Shown: in pieces, positions 25,598-34,349 of the stretch
Position numbering within the stretch: position 1 is the stretch's first letter
How the letters are laid out: the number at the start of each line of letters is the position of its first letter
Source of the DNA: Diogma glabrata
Lineage: Eukaryota > Arthropoda > Insecta > Diptera > Cylindrotomidae
NCBI GenBank assembly: GCA_963693315.1
Contig: OY856187.1
Coordinates: 377,355,241-377,419,240, forward strand
Direction: 5' to 3'
Length of the DNA stretch: 64,000 bases
Made by a program: the position numbers and the translations under genes
Notes under the pieces: model-generated
The model's database searches: none
The model's input: the letters and a program-made list of their open reading frames with translations, nothing else
Told to the model about the DNA's origin: nothing

Positions 25598-26101
25598 TTC
25601 TAGAGCAATGTCCAATTACATTGGGAAGGGCACCAACTTAGCTCAATTTTTTTCATTTAAACATTTTTGTTTAGCCGTTGTAAATATGTATATATATTTT
25701 TTCTTAGGTTTGGGTTGTAGTTTTTAAGTAAAGCACTTACATGCTACAGAGAATTTTCTTAATAAGGCCTTGAGCAAGCCTTTTTCGTTAAGTTTTGATA
25801 ATCACTTTTTGATATAAATCAGAACCTGAAAAATTGAACATTACAATTTATAATTAATAATAATCCTTTTTATTGACTTTAAATTTTATAATACAGTTGT
25901 ATACATTTAATAATTTACTGAGATCACCTTTTAATAGTAAGCTTTACAACAGATGAAATTAATTATTATGAGTGTTGCGAAAAATAAATGAAAAAAGAAT
26001 GTTTATATATTCAAATGCAGTTCAGTCTGCTTAGTAACTAATAAAAAACTTATATTTACCTAACCTACTTAAATCTAAACTTAAAAGCTACGTTGCAAAA
26101 A
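25598..26101. other. Facing 3' UTRs of two retrotransposons
   Basis: The 504 bases between the convergent ORF2 stops must hold both 3' UTRs. The plus-strand element probably ends near the TAATTAATAATAAT run at 25849-25862; the minus-strand element then occupies the remainder. No gene. Confidence 0.6.
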
Positions 26102-28759
26102 TTAAGCGGTAGTAAAGCTAATTGCGTTTATCAACTCATTTTCAATATAATTTAATTTATTTATATATCTATCATTAGCTTCTCTAGCAACTACATTGAC
26201 AAGCTTTATATTTAATTCGTTGTGCAGTCTTAAAGTGCTATAACGTCTAGGGCGTTTATGTATAGTTTTTAGAAATTTGTTTTGAATTATTTGAAATTTC
26301 TTTTTATGACACAAAGCAATGTCCCACCAAATTGGCGCACCATAAAGTATGATATTAAGAATCACACACTTGTAAATTAGTGTCTTGTTATGACTATTTA
26401 GTTTACTATTTCTGTTGAGTAGAGGATATAGACTTTTGAACAGTGCATTACATTTTTGTTGTATTTGAGTGACGTGTGTCTTAAATGTTAATGATTTATC
26501 CAAATAAATTCCTAAATATTTAGTTGAAGGTTTCCATTCCAAAGAAGAATTTTGAATCAGAAAAGGTTGTTGTGGAAGTTTACGGGATGCTCTGCACCTA
26601 GTAAAATAAATAGCTTCACATTTTGATATGTTAATACTAAGTTTCCAGTTTTTAAAAAATTCGAGAATTTTAGTGAGGTACAATTGAAGCTTATTGATAA
26701 TAGATACCGCCAGCTCATCTGACACAAATATTGCAGTGTCATCAGTAAATAATGATAATTTACATTCACTATCTCTTGGAATATCATTGATGAATAAACA
26801 AAAAAGCAAAGGACTCAATACGGCACCTTGAGGAACCCCAGCTGGAATACTAAGTATAGAAGACATGGAATCAAAAATCTGGACAAAAAATGTTCTATCA
26901 GTTAAGAACGATTTTATGATTTTAATTAAAAATATTGGAAATCCATATATAAATAATTTATAGCAGACTGCGTCTTGCCAAACTTTATCAAAGGCTCGTT
27001 CAAGGTCTAATAATATCATTCCAGTAGATTTTAGCGAAGATCTATTAGATTTAATATGATTGACTACACGATGGATTTGATGAATTGTAGAGTGCCCAGA
27101 TCTAAAACCAAATTGCTCGTTTATAATTATTTGATTATCAGTTATGAAGTCTTCCATTCTTCTTTTGATAATCTGCTCAAAAAGTTTTCCCAATGTACAA
27201 AGAAGACTAATAGGTCTGTAGCTTGTAGCAAGAGTGGGGTCTTTGCCAGGCTTTAAAACAGGAGTAATTTTTGCTTTTTTCCATTGAATTGGGAAATAAC
27301 CTAGGTTCAAGCAGCACTCGAATATTATCTTAAGAAAATGGATTCCACTTTCAGGAAGATTTTTAAGTAAAATAAATGGAATATTATCTACACCTGGAGC
27401 TTTGAGCCTTGGAAGGAATTTCAAAATATCAGAAATTTCAGAAGGGTGAATTTCAGGAATTGTAGCATTGTTATCCAAATTATTGAAATTAGTGCAAAAT
27501 TCATTCACTTGTTCTTCAATTACAATATTGGAGTTTGGAATTTGATGAGCGTCAAGGAAGACATCAGCCAATACTTGTGCCTTTTCTGTATTTAAGAAAA
27601 TTCGATTTCCAGTGTTGGGAGTAACTAATGGTGGAATGGACTTGCGATGGTTTTTAAAATGTTTAGTTGTTTTCCAGAAGTTTTTTGAACCATTATCCAA
27701 GCATTCAAGCTTCGTTTGCCATTTTTGATTATAAAGAATATTTATATGATATTTAATAATTCTATTTAGCAAGTTTATTGAGGTTTTAATGTGAGCAAGG
27801 CGACTTCTGAGGTAAGATCTTCTAAGCGAATTTCGGTGTCTGATAAAACTTAACACTTGATCAGATAATAACAATTTATCAGTTGGAAGAACAGGCACAA
27901 GCGGTACGGATAGCTCACGAGCTGAAGAAATGGATGCTGTCAAAAAATCGACTGCAACGTTGACATCTGAAATAGTATGAATTGAACTTAAATTGAAATT
28001 TTCAATTTCAGATGAAATATGATTCTGATAAATGCTCCAATTAGCATTTTTATAGTTAAAGTATTTACGATGGCAATGAGCTACTTGATTATTAAATACT
28101 ATTGAACAGAGGACTGGCAGATGATCGGAGCAGAGTGCTTGAATGGTGTTAACTTCGGATATCAACTGAGGGTTGTTTGTTAAAAATATATCAATAATAC
28201 TAGGGACTCCAGCAGGACTATAGTGGGTAGGATCTTGTGGAGCGATAACAACACAATCAGAGTTAATAGAATAATCATATAAAGTTCGACCACCGCGGTT
28301 AGTTCTAGGACAAAACCAGTTAGGATGCTTACAATTTAAATCACCACCAATTAGGTAAGGAATATTACCACTACAAATTTTTATAAAATCATTTCTGAGA
28401 TGCTCAGAATTCGAATATGAACAATATACAGAAAATATTTTAAGTTGATTATTATCACTACTTATTATATTAATACCCAGGGATTCTATACAATTTAATT
28501 TAAGGTCAGGAAGAAGCGAATGTTTAATGCAATCTTTTATAAGAATACCAACACCACCCCTGCGAATATTTTCTCTATCATTACGATAAAATCGAAAATT
28601 AGGAATCGAAAATGAAATAGAAGGCTTTAAATGCGTTTCACTAATAAGTAATATATCAATATTAAAATTATCTAAAAACTGAATAACCTCAAATTTTTTA
28701 TTTTTTATACCGTACGCGTTCCACACACAAATTTTTAAAGAATTATGGATAACAGACAT
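26102..28759 (-). CDS. ORF2: APE endonuclease-reverse transcriptase (885 aa)
   Basis: Carries out target-primed reverse transcription: nicks DNA and copies the element RNA. I start it at the ATG at 28757-28759, because the endonuclease fold begins ten residues later and this ATG overlaps the end of ORF1 by 17 bases; the frame is open further upstream to 28966. Endonuclease residues are all present: Asn14, Glu41 in ISETH, GGDLN (138-142) and Ser-Asp-His (211-213). Reverse transcriptase: RPISLL (515-520), LDLERAFDKVW (584-594), GVPQGAVLSP (641-650) and the catalytic Phe-Thr-Asp-Asp (671-674), where Tyr-Ala-Asp-Asp is usual. The thumb carries ILYGAPIWW. There is no RNase H domain, as in many Jockey elements. 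Length and order are complete, so the copy could encode a working enzyme; activity is not shown. Confidence 0.92.
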   Translation of the reverse strand: MSVIHNSLKICVWNAYGIKNKKFEVIQFLDNFNIDILLISETHLKPSISFSIPNFRFYRNDRENIRRGGVGILIKDCIKHSLLPDLKLNCIESLGINIISSDNNQLKIFSVYCSYSNSEHLRNDFIKICSGNIPYLIGGDLNCKHPNWFCPRTNRGGRTLYDYSINSDCVVIAPQDPTHYSPAGVPSIIDIFLTNNPQLISEVNTIQALCSDHLPVLCSIVFNNQVAHCHRKYFNYKNANWSIYQNHISSEIENFNLSSIHTISDVNVAVDFLTASISSARELSVPLVPVLPTDKLLLSDQVLSFIRHRNSLRRSYLRSRLAHIKTSINLLNRIIKYHINILYNQKWQTKLECLDNGSKNFWKTTKHFKNHRKSIPPLVTPNTGNRIFLNTEKAQVLADVFLDAHQIPNSNIVIEEQVNEFCTNFNNLDNNATIPEIHPSEISDILKFLPRLKAPGVDNIPFILLKNLPESGIHFLKIIFECCLNLGYFPIQWKKAKITPVLKPGKDPTLATSYRPISLLCTLGKLFEQIIKRRMEDFITDNQIIINEQFGFRSGHSTIHQIHRVVNHIKSNRSSLKSTGMILLDLERAFDKVWQDAVCYKLFIYGFPIFLIKIIKSFLTDRTFFVQIFDSMSSILSIPAGVPQGAVLSPLLFCLFINDIPRDSECKLSLFTDDTAIFVSDELAVSIINKLQLYLTKILEFFKNWKLSINISKCEAIYFTRCRASRKLPQQPFLIQNSSLEWKPSTKYLGIYLDKSLTFKTHVTQIQQKCNALFKSLYPLLNRNSKLNSHNKTLIYKCVILNIILYGAPIWWDIALCHKKKFQIIQNKFLKTIHKRPRRYSTLRLHNELNIKLVNVVAREANDRYINKLNYIENELINAISFTTA

Positions 28760-30016
28760 ATTTAATAGCAATATTAGCCATAACATCAAATTGTTCTTCT
28801 TTGGAATGGCACCCCCGAAGTCCTGAAACAAGTTCTTTGAGAATTTGTAATAACTCATGTGGTGCAAACAAATCATTTGTGCTATCTGAATTAATATTAA
28901 TTGAATTTTCATGATTGATTGCATTTGTTTGAACCACTGTACTGAACTGCATTTTTTTGTTAACAAAATTATTATTATTATTATTATTATTAAAATTTTT
29001 ATTGTTGTTTTGATGAGGTATTGAAGGAAGAATAGGAAAATCCTGTTGTTGAAATGAAAACGTTGGTTGATTTGAAGGTCGACTCAACTTATTTTTTAGA
29101 TTCAGATGATTTTTTATTTGAATGTATTTTTCTCTTTCTGGACAAATTATAGAGTTAGATGTATGATTTCCACTACAATTACAGCAAACATGTTTAGTAA
29201 TATCGTTTTGCAAAGGACACTCCATATCATCAATATGTTCATCTCCACCACAGAAATTACATTTTGGCTTCATGTAGCATGCGTTCGCTCCATGACCATA
29301 CATTTTACATTTATAACATTGAAGAGGACCTTTGCTGGTGGATCGACAAATCTCCCATCTGCACACTGTGTTATTAACAAATCTAATATTTTTTAGTTGG
29401 TTCAGAGACATTGATCCCTTTTTGAAAGCAACAAAATAAAGGGCATCTTCACTGTTTCGACGATATTTTTTAGGAATAGTTTTCCAAACATTAACTGGAC
29501 TCAGGCCACTATTCTCAAGGCTTTTCTTAACTTCATTTGTATCCATATCATGGAGCCCGCATAGTACAAATTTAACAAAACGGTTTTCCTCAAGCGTATA
29601 TGAGAACATACCATTGTCATGTTCTTTTAATTTAGTAAAAATTTTGTTATAGTCTGATAGGCTATATGTAAGTATTTTTATGCCATGATTTGTATATTAT
29701 ATTTTGAAATATTTAGTTCCTTCATAGTTTTATGAATCTCCGTTGAGGAAGATTTTGTAATTATTGGAGGAATTTTTTCTACCTGTTTTCTAGCATTTTC
29801 ACCAGACGGAGAACTAGTTTGCGGTTTTTTGGCATATTTTGATAAATTAACGTTAGGTGGTAAACCTGCATACCTGTTTACTGTTGGGATATCACTCATT
29901 TTAATGCCTTGACTCATCTGCTTAATGCTGATGAGCGAGCTCCTAGGGAGGCTACGCATCTGGCGACTTATAGTTCTTTTATTTGTGAGCATCCACACAC
30001 AATAATCACAAAACAA
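28743..30016 (-). pseudogene. ORF1: gag-like protein with three zinc knuckles, one frameshift
   Basis: The N-terminal frame (30016 to 29678) is polar and basic; its likely start is the Met of MSDIPTVNRYAGLPP. It ends at a stop just after a frameshift near 29685. The second frame, open upstream of its first Met at 29609, reads on through the KFVLCGL motif typical of Jockey gag (PRE-type domain). Numbered from that Met, three cysteine-histidine knuckles follow: C98-x2-C101-x4-H106-x4-C111, C117-x2-C120-x4-H125-x5-C131 and C142-x2-C145-x3-H149-x6-C156. A Gln/Asn-rich linker is encoded by an (ATT)n run near 28976. The role of this family is RNA binding. The single-base shift is either a real lesion or an assembly error. 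Confidence 0.8.
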
Positions 30017-30059
30017 TCAATTTATATTTCAAGGTTTAACTTTAATTTGATTTGAATTT

Positions 30060-30433
30060 ATAACTAACAACAAATCCAAACAAAAAATAAAACACAGTTA
30101 GAAATTTAATTTTAATATTGAAAAATTTGATTATAACTTGATAATTTGATGTTTACTTCGCAAACACCGAATATCGAATCCAATTTATAATTAATTATAC
30201 TAAGAATGTAGCTTTTGACAGTGTGTTGTCAAAAAAAATAAAAATAGAAATGTAATTTGTAAAAATTATTATAACAATTTACTGTATAATAAGACTCAAT
30301 AGAAACTAATTGAATTGAATTGAATTTTAAAACCTCACTCACTTAGATATTTTTGCGGTGAAGTGATAAAAAACTTCACTTCATCACTTTACCGCTTCAC
30401 AGTTACAGAATTTGGCTGCAGTTCGAACCAAAA
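30060..30433 (+). promoter_or_regulatory. 5' flank of the epimerase with a hairpin
   Basis: Just upstream of the start codon are a near-perfect hairpin at 30355-30395 (GCGGTGAAGTGAT against ATCACTTTACCGC) and the 25-bp segment at 30395-30419 that recurs inverted at 19466-19490. The stretch should contain the promoter or 5' UTR of the epimerase, but I see no clear TATA box. Whether the hairpin is regulatory or a transposon end is open. Confidence 0.4.
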
Positions 30434-30862
30434 ATGTCTTTGAAAGCAAAAATTGGACCCTCAATTTTAAACGCAGATTTATCAGAATTGTATATAGAAT
30501 CAGAAAAACTCCTCAAGAATGGTGCAAATTATTTCCATTTAGATGTTGTGGATGTTCATTTTGTTCCTAACCTAACTTTTGGACATCCGATAGTTAAATG
30601 TTTACGAAATAAAATAAAGGATGCTTTCTATGAAACTCATATGATGGCATCGAACCCAGATCAGCGGATAGAACCAATGACCGATGCTGGTGTTGATCAA
30701 TATACTTTTCATGTTGAACCGGTTCAAATAATTGTTGCAGAAGCTTCAAGGAAAGTTAAAGAAACTGGAATGAAGGTTGGTTTAGCTTTAAAACCAGGCA
30801 CTTCGGTTGAGCTTGTGAAAGATTGCTTTCCCTTAGCTGATATGATTTTGATTATGACTGTT
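30434..30862 (+). CDS. Rpe: Ribulose-phosphate 3-epimerase, N-terminal 143 codons
   Basis: Pentose phosphate pathway enzyme that interconverts ribulose 5-phosphate and xylulose 5-phosphate in the cytosol; a TIM barrel with a divalent metal. The frame begins MSLKAKIGPSILNADLSEL and keeps the family landmarks: substrate Ser10, metal ligands His35 and Asp37 in HLDV, FVPNLTFGHP, His69 in ETHMM, YTFHVEP, GMKVGLALKPGTS. It ends at ILIMTV, just where an EPGFGGQ motif should follow. Instead the frame enters an 11-bp tandem repeat. The second half, with the other catalytic Asp (DGG motif), was not found in the window. The near-invariant Gly after the MD motif is Val here (VVDVH), unusual for an active enzyme. 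It could be an exon with a repeat-filled intron (a weak GT follows ATGACT) or a truncated pseudogene. Confidence 0.8.
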
Positions 30863-31735
30863 TGGATTGGATATGGATTGGATTGGATATGGGTTAGATA
30901 TGGATTGGATATGGATTGGATATGGATTGGATATGGATTGGATATGGATTGGATATGGATTGGACATGGATTGGATATGGATTGGATATGGATTGGATAT
31001 GGATTGGATATGGATTGGATATGGATTGGATATGGATTGGATATGGATTGGATATGGATTGGATATGGATTGGATATGGATTGGATATGGATTGGATATG
31101 GATTGAATATGGATTGGATATGGATTGGATATGGATTGGATATGGATTGGATATGGATTGGATATGGATTGGATATGGATTGGATATGGATTGGATATGG
31201 ATTGGATATGGATTGGATATGGATTGAATATGGATTGGATATGGATTGGATATGGATTGGATATGGATTGGATATGGATTGGATATGGATTGGATATGGA
31301 TTGGATATGGATTGGATATGGATTGGATATGGATTGGATATGGATTGGATATGGATTGGATATGGATTGGATATGGATTGGATATGGATTGGATATGGAT
31401 TGGATATGGATTGGATATGGATTGGATATGGATTGGATATGGATTGGATATGGATTGGATATGGATTGGATATGGATTGGATATGGATTGGATATGGATT
31501 GGATATGAATTGAGTATGGATTGGATATGGATTGGATACGGATTGGATATGGATTGAATATGGAATGAATATGGATTGGATATGGATTAGATATGGATTG
31601 GATATAAATTGGATGGATTGGATATGAATTGGATATGGATTGGATATGGATTGGATATGAATTGAATATGGATTGGATATGGATTTGATATGGATTGGAT
31701 ATTAATTGAATATGGATTAGTGATGGATTAAAAAT
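30863..31735 (+). repeat. 11-bp satellite/minisatellite (TTGGATATGGA)n
   Basis: About 79 head-to-tail copies, nearly perfect from 30899 to 31560 and degenerate toward 31735 (TTGAATATGGA and TTAGATATGGA variants). The unit is not a multiple of three and has no stop in any forward frame, so all three plus frames stay open and repeat an 11-residue pattern (MDWIWIGYGLD). That reading is almost certainly not a protein. It abuts the epimerase frame with no spacer. Confidence 0.95.
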
Positions 31736-31779
31736 TGGATATTGATGTTCAATTTTTTTATATAGACCAACAAAAAGAA

Positions 31780-31942
31780 ATTATATAAGTAGAAAAAAAC
31801 ATCACAAATGTAAATGCAGCAGTTTTTTAAAGATGTTTAATACACAATGTACAAAAACAAAACAAACAAAAAGAAATGATATCTTTGGGGAAAAAACATC
31901 AAAAATGTAAATACAGCAGTTTTTTAGAGAGGTTAGGTACAC
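31780..31942 (+). repeat. ~88-bp direct repeats before the foldback
   Basis: Two diverged direct copies with AAGAAAT, AACATCA(C/A)AAATGTAAAT, GCAGCAGTTTTTTA-type and TACACAA(T/C)GTA blocks begin near 31778 and 31871; a third, more diverged, starts inside the left arm of the following palindrome. They look like tandem sub-repeats of the foldback arm. Confidence 0.5.
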
Positions 31943-32823
31943 AACGTAAAAAAACAAATAAAATGAGATGATATCTTATCACACGCACATTTCAGCGGTA
32001 AGAACGTCAAAGGAACCAAATCAGGAGTTTGTTTTCAAGGTTTAATACACAACGTAAAAGTACCAAGCCAAAGAAATGATACATTTTGATAAGCAAATTG
32101 GATACTGCGAGAATAAAAACATTTCATATAACTATTTAAGTTAAAATTTTAAATAAACATACCAAGCTACAAAAATACATGTACATTTATGAACAAAAAC
32201 TTAAAAATAAAAAATATATAAATAAATAGTCCCGATGGTCGACACAATTAAGTTTACAAAGTATAAATTTATTTTTCATCGAATTCCAAATGTACAATGC
32301 ATTATTTGAAAGTTAATCTGAAACGAGAGAAGTACAAAACAGGCGCGAAAACTGTTTGAAGTGTAAGGGATTTCCTGTTATTAAACGCCCAAAACTAGGC
32401 CTTTAAAAAATAAGATACTGTCTGCCTTCAAAGAGTTTTCGCGTTTGTTTTGTACTTCTCTCGTTTCAGATTAACTTTCAAATAATGCATTATACATTTG
32501 GAATTCGATGAAAAATAAATTTATACTTTATAAACTTAATTGTGTCGACCATCGGGACTATTTATTTATATATTTTTTATTTTTAAGTTTTTGTTCATAA
32601 ATGTACATACATTTTTGTAGCTTGGTATGTTTATTTAAAATTTTATGTTTTTATTCTCGCAGTATCCAATTTGCTTATCAAAATGTATAATTTCTTTGGC
32701 TTGGTACTTTTACGTTGTGTATTAAACCCTAAAAACAAACTCCTGATTTGGTTCCTTTGACGTTCTTACGGCTGAAATGGGCGTGTAATAAGATATCATT
32801 TCATTTTATTTGTTTTTTACGTT
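31943..32823. mobile_element. 881-bp foldback palindrome
   Basis: Arms at about 31943-32362 and 32424-32823 are reverse complements with few mismatches; shared words include AAGAACGTCAAAGGAACCAA, ATTGTGTCGACCAT(C)GGGAC in inverted order and AATTCCAAATGTA. The loop is only ~60 bp. No gene. Hairpins this long are typical of foldback elements or recent inverted duplications. Confidence 0.85.
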
Positions 32824-32829
32824 ATTCTT

Positions 32830-33710
32830 TACACTAAACAACACAGATTGTTCAACTGGTGGTGTCCATAAAATTAAATTAGCTTTATCAATTTGGAATA
32901 CACCCTTCATGGCCCTATCGAATTCATTTACACGCCAATAACTGCTTGTATTCCGAAGCTCAGGAATATCATTGATTGATTTGGTTGCTTGATGATTTAC
33001 ATAGATATATAGAATATTTGTGCATCAAACATATAACGACGAGAAATAAAACGAACACCGTCACCATTGTGCAGAAAGTTTTCGTTACTACTTCATCTGA
33101 ATAAACATTTGTATATTTGAATTTGATTTAATAGATTCATTTTATTTACCAAACGATTTATAAAATAAGTTTCACTAATATTCATTATATTAGAAAAATA
33201 GATAAATAACTAAATAACAAATTTCAATAAACAACAAGAGACAAATAATTTAATTTTAAAAAATAAAAATTTGTAAAATTGATCAATTAAACCAAAACTT
33301 TAAGTTCGAGACACTTAAGATTTAAGTTCAATAACACTTTTTACCATAGCTGTTTTGTAGCGGTCAACTTTTGTTATCATTTAATAAACAAAAGGAGTTT
33401 ATCTAATTATTTGTTATAAGTTCTGCTATAATGCAAATATTCAGCTGCTACTATACCGAAGTCTTATAACGATCTCTATTGACATAAGCTCAAAACCGTA
33501 AAATGAAATAGCAATGTTAAAGGAAAAAGAAGGAAGAGAAAATATAGTATATAAGAAGGCGATTTCGAGCGATGACTTAACTTGATTCTGAGGTTCAAAA
33601 GGCTTTTTGTCCAAAGGAGAATTGTGAGCCTAGAATTCAAGATGCAAATTACATTAATGAATGAAAACAATGGTTTTGGAATATTTTTGAGATTATTAAA
33701 TTTTTTTGAA
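32830..33710. other. AT-rich spacer, no gene seen
   Basis: Short frames only. No repeat shared with the rest of the window was noticed apart from its right edge. Confidence 0.5.
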
Positions 33711-33711
33711 A

Positions 33712-33860
33712 TAAAATGTGTTGTGTAGTAGGAATCACAATATGTGTTACAACAACACATAAAAACTTTTTAAGACAGGCCTCACAACAACATTAATAAA
33801 ACTTTTATTTTATTTCTTGGGTGCTTTGTTATCAAAAGCATTGGTATCAGAAGTAGGATT
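33712..33860 (+). repeat. Possible LTR remnant with PBS-like end
   Basis: The block ACAACACATAAAAACTTTTTAAG recurs (as AAAACCTTTTAAGAC) at 57020-57050, and its left part TGTGTTGTGTAGTAGG recurs at 55450. It is followed at 33843 by TTGGTATCAGAAG, close to the TGGTATCAGAGC primer-binding site complementary to initiator tRNA-Met in many LTR retrotransposons. The following ~450 bp have broken Lys/Glu-rich frames that could be gag remains. Suggestive only. Confidence 0.35.
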
Positions 33861-34349
33861 TCCTGGCAACTACTTAGCGAGAAAAACAAAGGAAAACTGT
33901 TTACTATGTTAGTTCCGCCGAATTTACTGCTTTGATCAAGAAGCAGTCGGAAGCGACAGAGAAGTCAACGATGATTAAGGTCAAACTATCGAAGTGAAGT
34001 TTCGCGAGAAACATGAGTTCTTAAAGGAACCAATTAAACAAGAACTCCGAGGCGATGTGAAGACTACGGTAGATGATTAACTGCTAAAACAAAAACAAAT
34101 TTTAAATCAAAGGTTGGTAGAAGAATCAACAACTTGGAAACACCAAGTTAGCTCTATAACGGTTTTGTTCGGATAATAAAACCTCAAAATTTAAGCGAAA
34201 CTCTCACAAAATGAATTGAGTTCCTTGAGCTGAGGTTGTAACTAAGGAAGAAGCAGTCAAACCAGGCAGACCGAGATTTCTAAGAAGAAGAGGTCAAACT
34301 TAACAGTTTGAATTCATCGCCTGTTGAATGTCCAAGTTATTTGTCAACT

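Larger units (their letters stand above)
20360..25862 (+). mobile_element. Degenerate non-LTR retrotransposon (Jockey/I-like)
   Basis: A gag-like ORF1 with zinc knuckles is followed by an ORF2 with endonuclease and reverse transcriptase, in the order typical of Jockey-superfamily elements. The 5' end is uncertain: a frame at 20408-20704 may be 5' leader. The 3' end is placed at the (TAA)-like tail near 25850-25862. At least five frameshifts or deletions make this copy inactive. It lies tail to tail with the minus-strand element that follows. Confidence 0.85.
25900..30060 (-). mobile_element. Jockey-like non-LTR retrotransposon with intact ORF2
   Basis: Minus-strand element with gag-type ORF1 and a full-length ORF2 overlapping it by 17 bases, the arrangement usual in the Jockey clade. 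ORF2 has no stops or frameshifts; ORF1 has one frameshift near 29685. This indicates a relatively young copy. The 5' end cannot be fixed (somewhere between 30016 and about 30330) and no target duplication was found. Confidence 0.85.

Noticed and set aside
29106..29396. Plus-strand frame of 96 codons
   Set aside because: It is antisense to the zinc-knuckle part of the minus-strand ORF1, which has clear motifs.
30863..31557. Several long Met-Asp-Trp-Ile repeat frames on the plus strand
   Set aside because: All three registers of the 11-bp array give the same cycle; no evidence of translation.
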